Assembly (NCBI RefSeq): GCF_001243895.1
Contig: NZ_LN851186.1
Coordinates: 2,926,980 to 2,990,979 of the forward strand
Reading direction: 5' to 3'
Source of the DNA: Bacillus testis
GTDB lineage: Bacteria > Bacillota > Bacilli > Bacillales > DSM-1321
DNA length: 64,000 bases
The notes under the pieces were generated by a model that did no database searches, was not told the DNA's origin, and saw nothing but the letters and a program-made list of their open reading frames with translations. Positions within the stretch are counted from its first letter, which is position 1; each line of letters starts with the position of its first letter. Shown piece by piece: positions 26,316 through 35,317 of the stretch. Both the position numbers and the translations under genes were made by a program.

Positions 26316-26401
26316 CCTCTATTTTTACAATTAGGCTTTCTCTTTTTGAATTGATCCGGATGGCAGGGAATATATGCATTAGAAAACCCTACTAGAGAAC
26401 C

Positions 26402-26430
26402 AAAAAAGCCCTGGCTGTTAAAGCCAGAGC
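26402..26430 (-). terminator. Terminator of yrhC
   Basis: GCTCTGGC pairs with GCCAGGGC and is followed by TTTTTT, immediately past the yrhC stop. Confidence 0.9.
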
Positions 26431-26436
26431 ACTCAA

Positions 26437-26688
26437 TTAAGAAGTAAACGGATCGTCTTCCTGATGATACTTCTTTTTATATGAAAGTGACAAAGTAAAG
26501 AACACGGACGAACCAATTAATAAAATCAACGTTGCAACTGGCAGGAAAGCATAATGTTCCCGGCCTTCATGCATTCCGATCAGAGTACCGAAATAGGTAA
26601 ACACAGAAATGCACAATAAACTATACGCAAAACGCTTGTAATCTGTCATTTTTTCGCGGTATATGCGCCCTTTTGATTCTTGTTTCAT
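26437..26688 (-). CDS. yrhC: YrhC family membrane protein
   Basis: This is an 83-residue protein with two membrane helices (FAYSLLCISVFTYFGTLI and FLPVATLILLIGSSVFFTL) and a charged end. The MTDYKRFAYSLLCIS core and topology match B. subtilis YrhC, a protein of unknown function. GGAGGAAATGGG precedes the ATG. It lies downstream of mtnN. In B. subtilis mccA and mccB stand between mtnN and yrhC; here they are absent. It may be cotranscribed with mtnN across a 108-bp gap. Confidence 0.8.
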   Translation of the reverse strand: MKQESKGRIYREKMTDYKRFAYSLLCISVFTYFGTLIGMHEGREHYAFLPVATLILLIGSSVFFTLSLSYKKKYHQEDDPFTS

Positions 26689-26796
26689 CCCATTTCCTCC
26701 TCTCCAGATATATCACTTAAGTCACTTTACCATATCTTTCGAGAGGGCCGCCAGGTATGTTGATGGCAGGAGAGGAAAGAACTTTCCATACGTTCA

Positions 26797-27498
26797 TTAT
26801 TGATGCTTTAATTCTTTCAACATGGACAGAACCAATTGTGAAGAGTTCACGGCTGCCGTCTCAAGGAATTGGTCAAAAGAAATGTTCGATTCTTTGCCGG
26901 CAATATCAGATAATGCCCGAATAACCACAAACGGCTTATTGAATTGGTAAGAGACCTGCGCAATTGCTGCCGCTTCCATTTCGGCTGCTTGAAGATCTTC
27001 AAATTTTCCCCGCACAAATTCTACTCTTTCCGGATCGTTCATAAAAGAATCTCCTGTGGCAATGAGACCCTTCACTACATTGATGCCTTCGATGGCTTTA
27101 GCTGCTTTCTCAGCGATCAAAATCAGCTGTTGATCAGCCATATAGGTTGCCGGCATTTGCGGAACCTGGCCGTAAGCATAGCCAAATATAGTAGCATCTA
27201 CGTCGTGGTGGACCACTTCCGATGAAATGACAACATCGCCCACTTTTAACGCCGGCGAGAAACCGCCAGCAGATCCGGTATTAATAACTGCATCCGGATT
27301 ATATCTTTCTAACAGAATAGCAGTGGACATGGCTGCATTCACCTTACCAATCCCTGATTTAAGGAGGATTACTTCAGTACCCTCTAATGTTCCGACTGTG
27401 AATTCACATCCGGCAATATGGTCTTGTTGCGCATTCTCCATTTGGCCCCGTAGGATCGTTACTTCTTCTTCCATAGCTCCTATTATGGCAATTCTCAT
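26797..27498 (-). CDS. mtnN: 5'-methylthioadenosine/S-adenosylhomocysteine nucleosidase
   Basis: MtnN splits methylthioadenosine and S-adenosylhomocysteine, releasing adenine, for methionine salvage and the activated methyl cycle. The 233-residue protein starts [18 protein letters not shown], with [11 protein letters not shown], the GDSFM segment and the substrate-binding [14 protein letters not shown], and the catalytic Asp in [10 protein letters not shown]. The neighbours found in B. subtilis (yrrT, mccA, mccB) are missing here. Confidence 0.97.
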   Translation of the reverse strand: MRIAIIGAMEEEVTILRGQMENAQQDHIAGCEFTVGTLEGTEVILLKSGIGKVNAAMSTAILLERYNPDAVINTGSAGGFSPALKVGDVVISSEVVHHDVDATIFGYAYGQVPQMPATYMADQQLILIAEKAAKAIEGINVVKGLIATGDSFMNDPERVEFVRGKFEDLQAAEMEAAAIAQVSYQFNKPFVVIRALSDIAGKESNISFDQFLETAAVNSSQLVLSMLKELKHQ

Positions 27499-27844
27499 AT
27501 ATTTAACAACCTTTCTATCCTCTAATCACGGCATTCATCAGCCGGACATTTTTTATAGGCAGTGCATGTTTGGAAACAGGTTCGTTCCCCTTTAAAATAT
27601 AACTGCAAACCCTATTCTACCACCATTGGGCAACTGCATGCTATATTGTTTTGTCCCATTCTAACTGGCGCTAATACTCCCGCTTTAACATTTCACTTCA
27701 TATTGCTTTTAAAATTAGAATTTAAGGTAAAGAGAACCTGCAAGAGGCATCAGAATCGTGGTATAATCTGTTCAGAACTCCTGAATTCTTTGCCTGATCC
27801 TATCAATATCTTTCTAACAATCAAAACGGGAGAAAGGAGAAAAA
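27499..27844. other. Divergent intergenic region mtnN-yrzA
   Basis: This 346-bp region includes an R3 repeat (27657-27690) and an extended -10 promoter for yrzA (TGGTATAAT, 27759-27767). No ORF with a ribosome site or known riboswitch was recognised. Confidence 0.6.
27657..27690 (+). repeat. R3 intergenic repeat, copy d
   Basis: CATTCTAACTGGCGCTAATA then CTCCCGCTTTAAC. The first 14 bases equal those of copy a at 5273. The right half of the palindrome is not evident here. Confidence 0.65.
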
Positions 27845-28054
27845 ATGGATTTTTCATTTGATTTAATCGAAGATAAAATTGAATTCTTTGAAAGTACTTC
27901 TTTAAAAACGCTTGAACAAGAGGTCCAGAAACAAATCGATATCAATAAAGCCATAATGCTGCAAGTGGCATCAGTCTCCCACCAAATGCATGTAGGCGAA
28001 CATGGAGACCGCCTGTATAGCGCTGTTGTCCACTTTAAGCAGAAAAAAGCATAA
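27845..28054 (+). CDS. yrzA: YrzA family protein (DUF2536)
   Basis: This is a 69-residue soluble protein of unknown function. It starts MDFSFDLIEDKIEFFESTSL and ends LYSAVVHFKQKKA, the conserved ends of the DUF2536/YrzA family; the middle (QIDINKAIMLQVASVSHQMH) also matches. AAAGGAG stands 5 bases before the ATG. An extended -10 (TGGTATAAT) is 78 bp upstream. It is convergent with yrrS and its stop codon lies within the terminator stem. Confidence 0.85.
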   Translation: MDFSFDLIEDKIEFFESTSLKTLEQEVQKQIDINKAIMLQVASVSHQMHVGEHGDRLYSAVVHFKQKKA

Positions 28055-28090
28055 GCTCTTCCCATTGAGGAACGGAGCTTATGCTTTTTT
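28043..28090 (+). terminator. Bidirectional terminator between yrzA and yrrS
   Basis: A perfect 16-bp stem, AAAAAAGCATAAGCTC with its inverted copy, overlaps the yrzA stop and lies 20 bp past the yrrS stop on the other strand. Confidence 0.93.
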
Positions 28091-28109
28091 CATATTAGGC
28101 TACTTTGCC

Positions 28110-28802
28110 TTATTTCAATTTCTCCACTTTGACCGGCTTCCAGCCTCCATCCACCCAGTCTATCTGCACGCGGTAGGTGGCTGATCGATCTTTAGTGGTA
28201 ACAGTGCCGACCGCCTTATCGGTTGCCCCGTTATTGCCAAGCCATGAGATTGTCATGTTGCTTTGGTCGATTCCTGCTCCAGCAGCCAAAGCTGCCTCCA
28301 TTGCTTTCCAATCAGCTGAACCCATTGTATAGTCAGCGACGTGCTTGCCGTTTTCAGATTGAGTTGTGCCAGTAGAGGCGTTTTTTTGTTCATCGGCTTC
28401 GGAACCCTCATCTGCATTCTCAGTATCCGTTGCCTGTTGGTCTTGATTGTTTTCTGAATTGTCTTCATCTAAGGAAGATTCATCGTCAGACACTTGGCTT
28501 TCGTCGTCCGATCCTTGTTCCTCAGCGTTATCATCATTGGAGTCAGAAGCATTTGTTTCCGAATCGCCATCTTCTTTTTTATCTTCAGTTGAGTCATTGG
28601 CTGTTTGTTCCGAATTATCGCTTACTTTTTCCTTAGGTGTTGATTGATCGTTGTCATTGCTGCCCATGAAAATGGATGCGCCTACGATGACAATGGCGAT
28701 AATGACAACAGCAAGCAATATATTGTATATCTTATTTGCTTTCCGTTTTTTCCCCTTTTTGGCGGAACGAGAAGCATATCTTGAAGATCCGTCATCTCTC
28801 AT
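28110..28802 (-). CDS. yrrS: YrrS family membrane protein (DUF1510)
   Basis: Domains in order: a basic cytoplasmic start (SRSAKKGKKRKANK), one membrane segment (IYNILLAVVIIAIVIVGASIF, about 25-45), a long acidic low-complexity linker rich in D, E, S and N (50-140), and a folded C-terminal DUF1510 domain (ADYTMGSADWKAMEAALAAG to VDGGWKPVKVEKL). The 230-residue length matches B. subtilis YrrS. The gene is paired with pbpI (yrrR) and is thought to act in spore or cell-wall formation, with no known activity. GAGGTGATACTGA precedes the ATG. Confidence 0.92.
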   Translation of the reverse strand: MRDDGSSRYASRSAKKGKKRKANKIYNILLAVVIIAIVIVGASIFMGSNDNDQSTPKEKVSDNSEQTANDSTEDKKEDGDSETNASDSNDDNAEEQGSDDESQVSDDESSLDEDNSENNQDQQATDTENADEGSEADEQKNASTGTTQSENGKHVADYTMGSADWKAMEAALAAGAGIDQSNMTISWLGNNGATDKAVGTVTTKDRSATYRVQIDWVDGGWKPVKVEKLK

Positions 28803-28922
28803 TCAGTATCACCTCTGTTTTATATTCATCCCCCATTGTAACATGGACACTTCCTTTATTTGAAGCAATAATAACATGGACCCGGCGAATTAACACCATT
28901 TGCTACTTTTGGCCTTATGGCA

Positions 28923-30677
28923 TTATGGCAAATCCTCCAACTTTGATACCTTGGTTAGAAAATCAGCAACAAGCCTTGTAGCGCTTCGGTCATCCTGCTG
29001 AGCTTCCAGCCTGACAGCTGCGATTGCATATTTAGGATGGTCAGCCGGGAAGTAGCCAGCGAACCACATATTAAGCTGTTGTTTCTCTTTGTTGGTTTGG
29101 GCAGTCCCTGTTTTCCCCGCTACTTGAAAGGGCAGCGACTGCAAAAGGGCTGCCGTCCCCTTGGGGGTTGAGACAACAGATGCCAGCAACTGTTGAAGCT
29201 TCAAAGCGGTTGAATGCGAAATGGATGCTCCTTTCTGCTGGTCTTCTTTAAAAGATGCTGCTGTTGTTCCATTCGCGAAGTCAATCCTGCTCACGGCCTT
29301 TACCATCCTTCTCTCTCCGCCCCTCGCAATGGTTGCCATCATATTTGCGGCTCCAAGCGGGGACACCTGGACATCCTGTTGGCCGATAGCGGTCTGGGCT
29401 ACTAATTTTTCCTCTTGCTTGCTTGCCCCTTCCAACCAGACTCTTCCAAACTCTTCTCCATATAGTTGGACAACCCTAGAATGGTACACATTTCCGTTCC
29501 AGCCTGATTGACCGACAAGCTGCAGTTTCTCTGCATATTTCTCCAATAAGCCAGGATCTTTTTTGCTTAAGGAAATAGCCAGGTCGCCGAATGTTTTATT
29601 GCAGCTTTGCGCAAAGCTATCCCCGAAATGCAATAAGCCAAGGGGCCGCTCCTTTTCTTGCGTGCCCTGTATGGTTTCATTGCAGTTGAATGTCATGGCA
29701 TCATCCACCAAGTTTTCCTCTATTGCAGCCGCTGCTACCACGGTTTTAAACACAGAGCCCAATGCAGCCTGCTGTACCATTTTATTTTTGGCCCCATCAC
29801 CTTTATTCGGGTCTTGCCCTTTAGTGAAGGCAGGCCTCGAAACACTAGCTCTGATTTCGCTGGATTCAATATCGATCAGAATTAAGCCACCCTTTTGTAT
29901 GTGGTTTTCCTCCACCGCTTCCTCTGCCGCCTCCTGGAGCCTCTGATCCAAGGTCGTTTTAACCTTCACGGGGTATAATGGATTTCCCGGAGCCAAATAC
30001 TTGATATCAACACCGAATAAAGGGCCTCCCATTCCATCTACATGGTAAACGAGTTTAGATTCGCCATCCGAAAGCAAAAATTCATCCAACTGCTCTTGCA
30101 GTCCCTTATCGCCTACCTTTACCTCTGATGCTAAATGCCTTTTGCCATAGCGTTTCTCTTTTATTTCTTTTGAAAGCGTCAAGCCCCCCAATAGCTGCGG
30201 AGCAATCAGTTTATCCATGGGCATCAACCGGAAAGCGGCAAAAACGCCCGGTATCTTTAAGGCATTGATTGTTTCCATTTGCTTCTCGCTAAGAGGCAGT
30301 GGTTTCCCCCCCTCTGTCAGGACGAAAGGTTTCTTTGCGCCTTTTAATTGTTTAGACAATGAAAACTCGTCCACACCAGCTATGGCTGATACCTTCTCAA
30401 TCGGCCAGGCCATTTCATTCAAGAAAGGAAACAGAATGAGAGCCGGTACGGCTTTATGGTTGATGGGCGCTCCGGTCCGATCGTAGAATTTGCCTCTGCC
30501 GTCATCCAAGGTGATACTCTGCACCCTTTGCTTTACACTTTCTTCCAGCAAATTCAGATGATACTTTGAGAAAGACTCTGTCCTAACTAATTGAATGTCT
30601 ATCAGTCTGGCGAGCAACACTAAAAACATCCCCAAGAATAACACAGCAGTTGCTAGTGCCCGTTTTTTCCGTAACAT
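28923..30677 (-). CDS. pbpI: Penicillin-binding transpeptidase PbpI (YrrR)
   Basis: This is a class B penicillin-binding protein. It has an N-terminal membrane anchor (ALATAVLFLGMFLVLLARLI), a dimerisation domain, and a transpeptidase domain with the active-site triad SVFK (catalytic Ser), SCN and KTGTAQ. The 584 residues match B. subtilis PbpI. The ATG at 30677 is preferred over an ATG at 30692 because GAGGTG lies 7 bases upstream. That ribosome site is inside a perfect 11-bp inverted repeat (30680-30717), which may control translation. It lies 85 bp after greA. Confidence 0.94.
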   Translation of the reverse strand: MLRKKRALATAVLFLGMFLVLLARLIDIQLVRTESFSKYHLNLLEESVKQRVQSITLDDGRGKFYDRTGAPINHKAVPALILFPFLNEMAWPIEKVSAIAGVDEFSLSKQLKGAKKPFVLTEGGKPLPLSEKQMETINALKIPGVFAAFRLMPMDKLIAPQLLGGLTLSKEIKEKRYGKRHLASEVKVGDKGLQEQLDEFLLSDGESKLVYHVDGMGGPLFGVDIKYLAPGNPLYPVKVKTTLDQRLQEAAEEAVEENHIQKGGLILIDIESSEIRASVSRPAFTKGQDPNKGDGAKNKMVQQAALGSVFKTVVAAAAIEENLVDDAMTFNCNETIQGTQEKERPLGLLHFGDSFAQSCNKTFGDLAISLSKKDPGLLEKYAEKLQLVGQSGWNGNVYHSRVVQLYGEEFGRVWLEGASKQEEKLVAQTAIGQQDVQVSPLGAANMMATIARGGERRMVKAVSRIDFANGTTAASFKEDQQKGASISHSTALKLQQLLASVVSTPKGTAALLQSLPFQVAGKTGTAQTNKEKQQLNMWFAGYFPADHPKYAIAAVRLEAQQDDRSATRLVADFLTKVSKLEDLP

Positions 30678-30679
30678 AA

Positions 30680-30717
30680 AGAAACACCTCATCTCCTATT
30701 GTCGACGAGGTGTTTCT
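30680..30717 (-). promoter_or_regulatory. Hairpin enclosing the pbpI ribosome binding site
   Basis: On the minus strand AGAAACACCTC (30717-30707) and GAGGTGTTTCT (30690-30680) form a perfect 11-bp stem with a 16-base loop. The 3' arm contains the GAGGTG site of pbpI and the start codon follows 2 bases later. A transcript begun upstream would hide the site, whereas one begun inside the hairpin would expose it. It might also act as a weak terminator of greA. Confidence 0.7.
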
Positions 30718-30762
30718 ATTTAAAACCTATCTACTAAAAAGCTTTCTGCGGACAGAGCTTAA

Positions 30763-31239
30763 TTATTTCACTGAAATAATGCGGACATTCATGTCTCCGC
30801 CCGGTGTTTGAACCACTACTTCATCTCCAACTGCTTTGCCGATCAAGCTGCGGGCAATCGGAGAATCATTGGAAATCTTGCCTTCGAACGGATCTGCTTC
30901 AGCGCTTCCGACGATTGTGTAAGTTTCTTCATCCCCATTAGGAAGTTCCACAAATGTAACCGATTTCCCTAATGAGACATGATCTGAATCCAATTCATCT
31001 TCTTCGATGATTTTAGCGTTGCGGATCATATTTTCTATTGTCGTGATGCGGCCTTCAACGAATGCCTGCTCTTCTTTTGCTGAATCGTACTCTGAGTTCT
31101 CAGATAGATCGCCAAAACTGCGGGCAATTTTAATACGCTCCACTACTTCTTTACGTTTTACAGATTTTAATTGTTCCAATTCATGTTCCAATTTTTCTTT
31201 TCCCTCTTTAGTCATAGGGAAGACTTTTTCGTTTGCCAA
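30763..31239 (-). CDS. greA: Transcription elongation factor GreA
   Basis: GreA rescues backtracked RNA polymerase by stimulating transcript cleavage. The N-terminal coiled coil carries the acidic tip ([20 protein letters not shown]), followed by the C-terminal FKBP-like domain ([20 protein letters not shown]). The 158-residue length is standard. Start is TTG at 31239 with AAGGAG 9 bases upstream. The gap upstream to udk (375 bp) is filled by the R1/R2 repeat. Confidence 0.97.
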   Translation of the reverse strand: MANEKVFPMTKEGKEKLEHELEQLKSVKRKEVVERIKIARSFGDLSENSEYDSAKEEQAFVEGRITTIENMIRNAKIIEEDELDSDHVSLGKSVTFVELPNGDEETYTIVGSAEADPFEGKISNDSPIARSLIGKAVGDEVVVQTPGGDMNVRIISVK

Positions 31240-31330
31240 GACCTTTCACTCCTTCTACATAATCAAACGGGCATCTCGCCCGTCGAGTTTACTTACTTGC
31301 TGGAATGCATAGGCATTCCGTTCCGTTTTT

Positions 31331-31482
31331 CTCTGATCTAGCTTCAAACACCCAGCGGCTAGGGGACTTCGCCATTTTCTCTACGATAAGTCAACATCAG
31401 TTCGTTCCTCACCGTGTTTCCTTTATTTTGAGAAGAAGGCCTCCAGTTTGTACGGAGCTAAACGGTCGCCTCCGCTTTTCTT
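31331..31482 (-). repeat. R1/R2 composite intergenic repeat, copy A
   Basis: On the minus strand R1 (31482-31430) starts AAGAAAAGCGGAGGCGACCG and includes TTTAGCTCCGTACAAACTGG. R2 (31429-31331) follows, with AAAGGAAACACGG, GTTGACTTATCG and GAAGTCCCCTAGCCGCTGG. After R2 the start of another R1 seems present in degenerate form (TAGATCAGAGAAAAACGGA), implying a tandem array with a unit of about 150 bp. Confidence 0.85.
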
Positions 31483-31506
31483 AATATTATGTAAAAATAC
31501 ATAATT

Positions 31507-31539
31507 GCGCGTCCTTTGAAAAAAGGGCGCGCATTTTTT
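31507..31539 (+). terminator. Hairpin between udk and greA, terminator-like on the plus strand
   Basis: The 11-bp stem GCGCGTCCTTT / AAAGGGCGCGC (one G-T pair) is followed by ATTTTTT on the plus strand. On the minus strand, where udk ends, the tail is not T-rich, so its orientation fits no known gene. Confidence 0.5.
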
Positions 31540-31614
31540 CTTATTAATTTTATAAGTTGAAGATTTTTTCCATAATCAACCTATATTTTATTATACATTA
31601 TACAAGACATGTTA

Positions 31615-32250
31615 TTACAAAATTGTCTTTTGTTCAAGGATTGTTTTGATTTTTGTAACCATTAAATCAATTGCGACATGATTTTGCCCGCCTTCAGGGA
31701 TGATAATATCGGCATATCTCTTTGTCGGTTCGATGAATTGGTTATGCATCGGGCGGACGACGGACACATATTGGTCTACTACAGATTCGATGGTCCGTCC
31801 CCGTTCCTGGATATCCCTCACCAATCGGCGCAGAATGCGAATATCAGCATCTGTATCAACGAATAGCTTGATATCCATCAGATCACGTAAGCGCGCATCT
31901 TCAAGAATAAGAATCCCCTCAAGGATGATAACGTCCTTTGGTTCTACAGTAACCACTTCCTGTGAACGTGTATGCATGGCGTAATCGTAAACAGGCTTAT
32001 CTATATATTCGTAGTTCAAAAGTTTTTGTATATGTTCGATCAATAAATCATTATCAAAAGCCAGTGGATGATCATAGTTGGTTTTTAGTCTTTCCTCGAA
32101 TGGTAGGTGACTTTGATCTTTATAATAATAATCCTGCTCCAGCATCAAAATTGAGCGTCCTTTAAAGCTTTCGATAATGGCGCGCGTTACGCTTGTCTTT
32201 CCTGAGCCTGAACCTCCTGCAACTCCTATGACGATCGGCTTTTGTTTCAT
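31615..32250 (-). CDS. udk: Uridine kinase
   Basis: Udk phosphorylates uridine and cytidine in pyrimidine salvage. The P-loop [17 protein letters not shown] is at the N-terminus, then [19 protein letters not shown], the family signature [12 protein letters not shown], and [10 protein letters not shown]. The 211 residues are standard. It lies 4 bp after yrrO in the yrrM-yrrN-yrrO-udk operon, with AGGAG before the ATG. Confidence 0.97.
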   Translation of the reverse strand: MKQKPIVIGVAGGSGSGKTSVTRAIIESFKGRSILMLEQDYYYKDQSHLPFEERLKTNYDHPLAFDNDLLIEHIQKLLNYEYIDKPVYDYAMHTRSQEVVTVEPKDVIILEGILILEDARLRDLMDIKLFVDTDADIRILRRLVRDIQERGRTIESVVDQYVSVVRPMHNQFIEPTKRYADIIIPEGGQNHVAIDLMVTKIKTILEQKTIL

Positions 32251-32254
32251 AGCG

Positions 32255-33523
32255 CTAGTTCTCCTTTCGCATCATGTTGAACGGATACACTGGTGTAGTC
32301 ATCTTGAATTTTACAATCTGCAAAGGATGACGTGCTGCATCAAGTTCATTTCCTTTTTCATCCCATATTGTATCAATAACGTACGTAAAATTCTCTATAT
32401 CCGGTCCGAAGAATTCCACTTCGTCGCCTGGTTTGAAGAAATTGCGCTGCTGCAGGGTAACCATTTCCGTATCAGCATCATAATCAAGCACTAGCCCTGC
32501 AAACTCGAATGCCGTCTTTTTGCTATGGTCTCCAAACATTTGCTCCTTATACCCAGGAATTCCCTCAAAGAATGCCGGGGCTGTGTCGCGGTTTGCGCAT
32601 TTATCCAATTCTTCCAGCCATTCAGGCTTAATCACAAAGTTATCCGGATCGGCACAGTACGCATCAATTACTTTTCTATACAAGCCAACAACTGTTGCCA
32701 CATAATGGATCGATTTCATTCGCCCTTCAATCTTCAGGCTGTCGATTCCAAGTTCAATCATTTTCGGCAAGGATTCAACCAGTTTTAGATCTTTCGGGCT
32801 CATAGCAAAATGTTCATCGCCTTCAGCGAACAGCGCTTGTTCCCCTTGCTCGGTTTGCTGGTACAGATCATAATCCCAACGGCATGATTGGCAGCAGCCT
32901 CCACGGTTGGAATCCCTGGCCGTCATATGGTTGGATAGCGTACATCTGCCGGAATAGGCGATGCACATCGCACCGTGAATGAATGTCTCTACCTCGATAT
33001 CCACTTTTTCTTTTATCTCGCGGATATCTTCCGCACTGGCTTCACGCGCCAGTACAACCCTATGCATTCCAGCTTCTTTCCAGAATTGGACTGCTTTCCA
33101 GTTGGTTAGGGATTGCTGGGTGCTCAAGTGGACTTCCACATTCGGAGCGACTTTGCGGCATGTCTCAATAATGAGCGGATCAGCCACGATGATGCCGGAT
33201 ACCCCAGCAGCCTCCAAGCCCCGCAAATAATCATCCAAGCCATCGATATTCTCGTTATGGGCATAGATATTGGTTGTTACGTAAATTTTTGCTCCATATT
33301 GTTTGGCGAATTCGACGCCTTCTTTCATTTCCTCAAATGTGAAATTCCCTGCGTTGGACCGCAGGCCGTATTCCTGTCCGCCGATATAGACCGCATCAGC
33401 ACCATAACGGACAGCGATTTTTAATTTTTCCAGATTGCCTGCCGGCGCAAGCAACTCAGGTTTTTTAACGATCACTCGTTTACCATCGATTATTTTTGAA
33501 ATATTATCAGTAATAGCTTTCAA
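32255..33523 (-). CDS. yrrO: Peptidase U32 family protein YrrO (tRNA 5-hydroxyuridine synthesis, TrhP-type)
   Basis: Despite the peptidase U32 label, yrrN and yrrO are required in B. subtilis for 5-hydroxyuridine at tRNA position 34, with prephenate-dependent hydroxylation. The family motif is [20 protein letters not shown], followed by [10 protein letters not shown], whose cysteines probably hold an iron-sulfur cluster. [14 protein letters not shown] is the typical start of the fold. The 422 residues match. Start is TTG at 33523 with GGAGG 7 bases upstream. It follows yrrN by 26 bp. Confidence 0.93.
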   Translation of the reverse strand: MKAITDNISKIIDGKRVIVKKPELLAPAGNLEKLKIAVRYGADAVYIGGQEYGLRSNAGNFTFEEMKEGVEFAKQYGAKIYVTTNIYAHNENIDGLDDYLRGLEAAGVSGIIVADPLIIETCRKVAPNVEVHLSTQQSLTNWKAVQFWKEAGMHRVVLAREASAEDIREIKEKVDIEVETFIHGAMCIAYSGRCTLSNHMTARDSNRGGCCQSCRWDYDLYQQTEQGEQALFAEGDEHFAMSPKDLKLVESLPKMIELGIDSLKIEGRMKSIHYVATVVGLYRKVIDAYCADPDNFVIKPEWLEELDKCANRDTAPAFFEGIPGYKEQMFGDHSKKTAFEFAGLVLDYDADTEMVTLQQRNFFKPGDEVEFFGPDIENFTYVIDTIWDEKGNELDAARHPLQIVKFKMTTPVYPFNMMRKEN

Positions 33524-33549
33524 GGCTATACCTCCATCTCATATATTCA

Positions 33550-34479
33550 TTAATACACTGTTTCTTTAAAGAAGAAGCCTGTATCTACTTTGCGGTTTAC
33601 CGGTTGGATGCTTTCAATTTCCGAAAGCAGGCTGTCTTTTATTTCATCGTATACCGCAGGGTCCTCTACACAACTGTCGATTGCCTTGCGGTACAATTTA
33701 GTAACTGAAGCCAGATATGACTCGTCCTTCAGGATTCCATCGATCTTGAAGGATGAAATGCCTGCTTCAATCATTTCTTGCAGTTCATCAATAATGCAGA
33801 TATCATTTGGGCTCATGATATGCGTGCCGTTGGCATCCTGGAAAATCGGGTATTTGTTATTCCGTTCGTCATCGTGGAGGAACATTGTTCTATTCGCCCG
33901 GATTTCCTCAATCGGCAGCTGTTTTCCTTGATACTCAAAATAGTTGCCGACCAATGAACGGCGTGATTGGAACATGCAAGTCATCCCGTGGACCTGCACT
34001 TCCAGTTCCACTTCACTGTGCTCGGCCATTTCCAAGATGGCATCCATATTGATTTCACGCGCCAGAACAGCGCGCTTGGCCCCTTTTGTTCCCCAATAAT
34101 TGCAGGTGAACCAGTTGGTTGCTGTAGTTTCGGTATTCCAGTGAAGCTTCATATCAGGGGCAACTTCCTTAGCAGCCATCAATACGGCAGGATCACCGAA
34201 AATCACCGCATCCGCTTTAGCCTCTTTCAAAAAGGCCAGATAATCGGACAGCTCGTCCACCAAATCATTATGGAAGATAGCGTTCATCGCCACATAGACT
34301 TTCTTCCCTTTATGATGGGCGATATCAATCGCTTTTTTTACGTCTTCCCGCGTGAATTCCCCTGCTAACCGCAGGCCATAGCGCTGCTCGCCGATGACGA
34401 AAGCATCTGCGCCAGCCTCAATCAATGGTGTTATGCTATCTACACTTGTTGGTGTAACCAAAAGTTCAGGTTTTTTCAT
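33550..34479 (-). CDS. yrrN: Peptidase U32 family protein YrrN (TrhP-type)
   Basis: This is the shorter partner of yrrO in tRNA 5-hydroxyuridine formation. It begins KKPELLVTPTSVDSITPLIE and includes EVQVHGMTCMFQSRRSLVGN, the degenerate counterpart of the YrrO cysteine motif: the row of cysteines is reduced to one. This suggests a structural or auxiliary role in a heteromer. The ATG at 34479 follows GAGGTGTCTGAT, giving 309 residues; an ATG 45 bases upstream lies inside yrrM and is rejected. Confidence 0.92.
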   Translation of the reverse strand: MKKPELLVTPTSVDSITPLIEAGADAFVIGEQRYGLRLAGEFTREDVKKAIDIAHHKGKKVYVAMNAIFHNDLVDELSDYLAFLKEAKADAVIFGDPAVLMAAKEVAPDMKLHWNTETTATNWFTCNYWGTKGAKRAVLAREINMDAILEMAEHSEVELEVQVHGMTCMFQSRRSLVGNYFEYQGKQLPIEEIRANRTMFLHDDERNNKYPIFQDANGTHIMSPNDICIIDELQEMIEAGISSFKIDGILKDESYLASVTKLYRKAIDSCVEDPAVYDEIKDSLLSEIESIQPVNRKVDTGFFFKETVY

Positions 34480-34489
34480 ATCAGACACC

Positions 34490-35140
34490 TCATTGTTTTT
34501 TCTTTTTGGAAACGGCCATCCCATCTCCTATAGGCAGGATGACAGAATCATAATCTTCATGCTCCATCAACCAGCTGTTGAAATGCTTAATTTTACGGAC
34601 AAGCGATCTTTTTCTTCTTGTCGCTATTTCTTCTTCCGGTAAAATCACCTGTTCCTTGAACAGAACATTATCTGAGATAATCATCCCACCAGGGGCAAGG
34701 AATGGCTCATATAATTCGAAAAAGCGTGTGTATTGCCCCTTGGCGGCATCAATGAAGATGGCATCGAATGGTCCATGGCTTTTCACCTGGTCTGCCAATT
34801 CCAATGCATCCCCTTCGAGCAGCGTAATACGGCTTCCCTCACTGGACTGGGAGAGAAACGATTTAGCAGCCTTTATCCGTTCGGGATGGCGTTCCAACGT
34901 GACAATTCGCGCCTCAGGCAACGCATAGGCCATTCTTAAAGAGGAATAGCCAATGGCACAGCCAATTTCCAATATAGAAGATGGTTGATGAAGCCTCAAT
35001 AATTGCAGCATCGCCTCGATTCCCACAAGTTCCATAATTGGAACATGATGCTCCTGAGCATAGTTTTCCATTTTGCTCAGTAATTCATTTCTTTGGGGTA
35101 TTAACTCTTCAAGATACTTATTGATTCCATCATTCATCAT
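34490..35140 (-). CDS. trmR: tRNA 5-hydroxyuridine methyltransferase TrmR (YrrM)
   Basis: TrmR methylates 5-hydroxyuridine-34 to 5-methoxyuridine in tRNA, completing the step begun by YrrN and YrrO. The O-methyltransferase fold shows ILEIGCAIGYSSLRMA (SAM site), VTLERHPERI, and IFIDAAKGQY with metal-binding Asp, then SDNVLFK. The start is ATG 35140 (or 35137), with GGAGTGGGA just upstream; the longer frame to 35245 runs into the preceding terminator. This gives 216 residues, like B. subtilis YrrM. Confidence 0.92.
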   Translation of the reverse strand: MMNDGINKYLEELIPQRNELLSKMENYAQEHHVPIMELVGIEAMLQLLRLHQPSSILEIGCAIGYSSLRMAYALPEARIVTLERHPERIKAAKSFLSQSSEGSRITLLEGDALELADQVKSHGPFDAIFIDAAKGQYTRFFELYEPFLAPGGMIISDNVLFKEQVILPEEEIATRRKRSLVRKIKHFNSWLMEHEDYDSVILPIGDGMAVSKKKKQ

Positions 35141-35215
35141 TCCCACTCCTGCCTTTTTTACTGCTATATGGTCTATATGTCCGGAGATCACTAGCTTCCG
35201 TTTAGTTATTTGCTC

Positions 35216-35238
35216 AAAAAAACTCGGCGTTAGCCGAG
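35216..35238 (-). terminator. Terminator of mltG
   Basis: CTCGGC-TAAC-GCCGAG followed by TTTTTTT on the minus strand, 80 bp past the mltG stop and upstream of yrrM. Confidence 0.9.
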
Positions 35239-35317
35239 AAAACATTGTCCTAAGACGTTTTTTTTATTTCTGTGAAAAACTTTATCCATTGTACCACATG
35301 TGCAGGCGATAAGGAAA

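Larger units (their letters stand above)
31240..31614. other. Intergenic region udk-greA
   Basis: This 375-bp region contains the composite R1/R2 repeat, a GC hairpin (31507-31539) near udk, and two short hairpins near greA (ACGGGC...GCCCGT at about 31267 and GGAATGC...GCATTCC at about 31302). No coding signal was seen. Confidence 0.65.
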
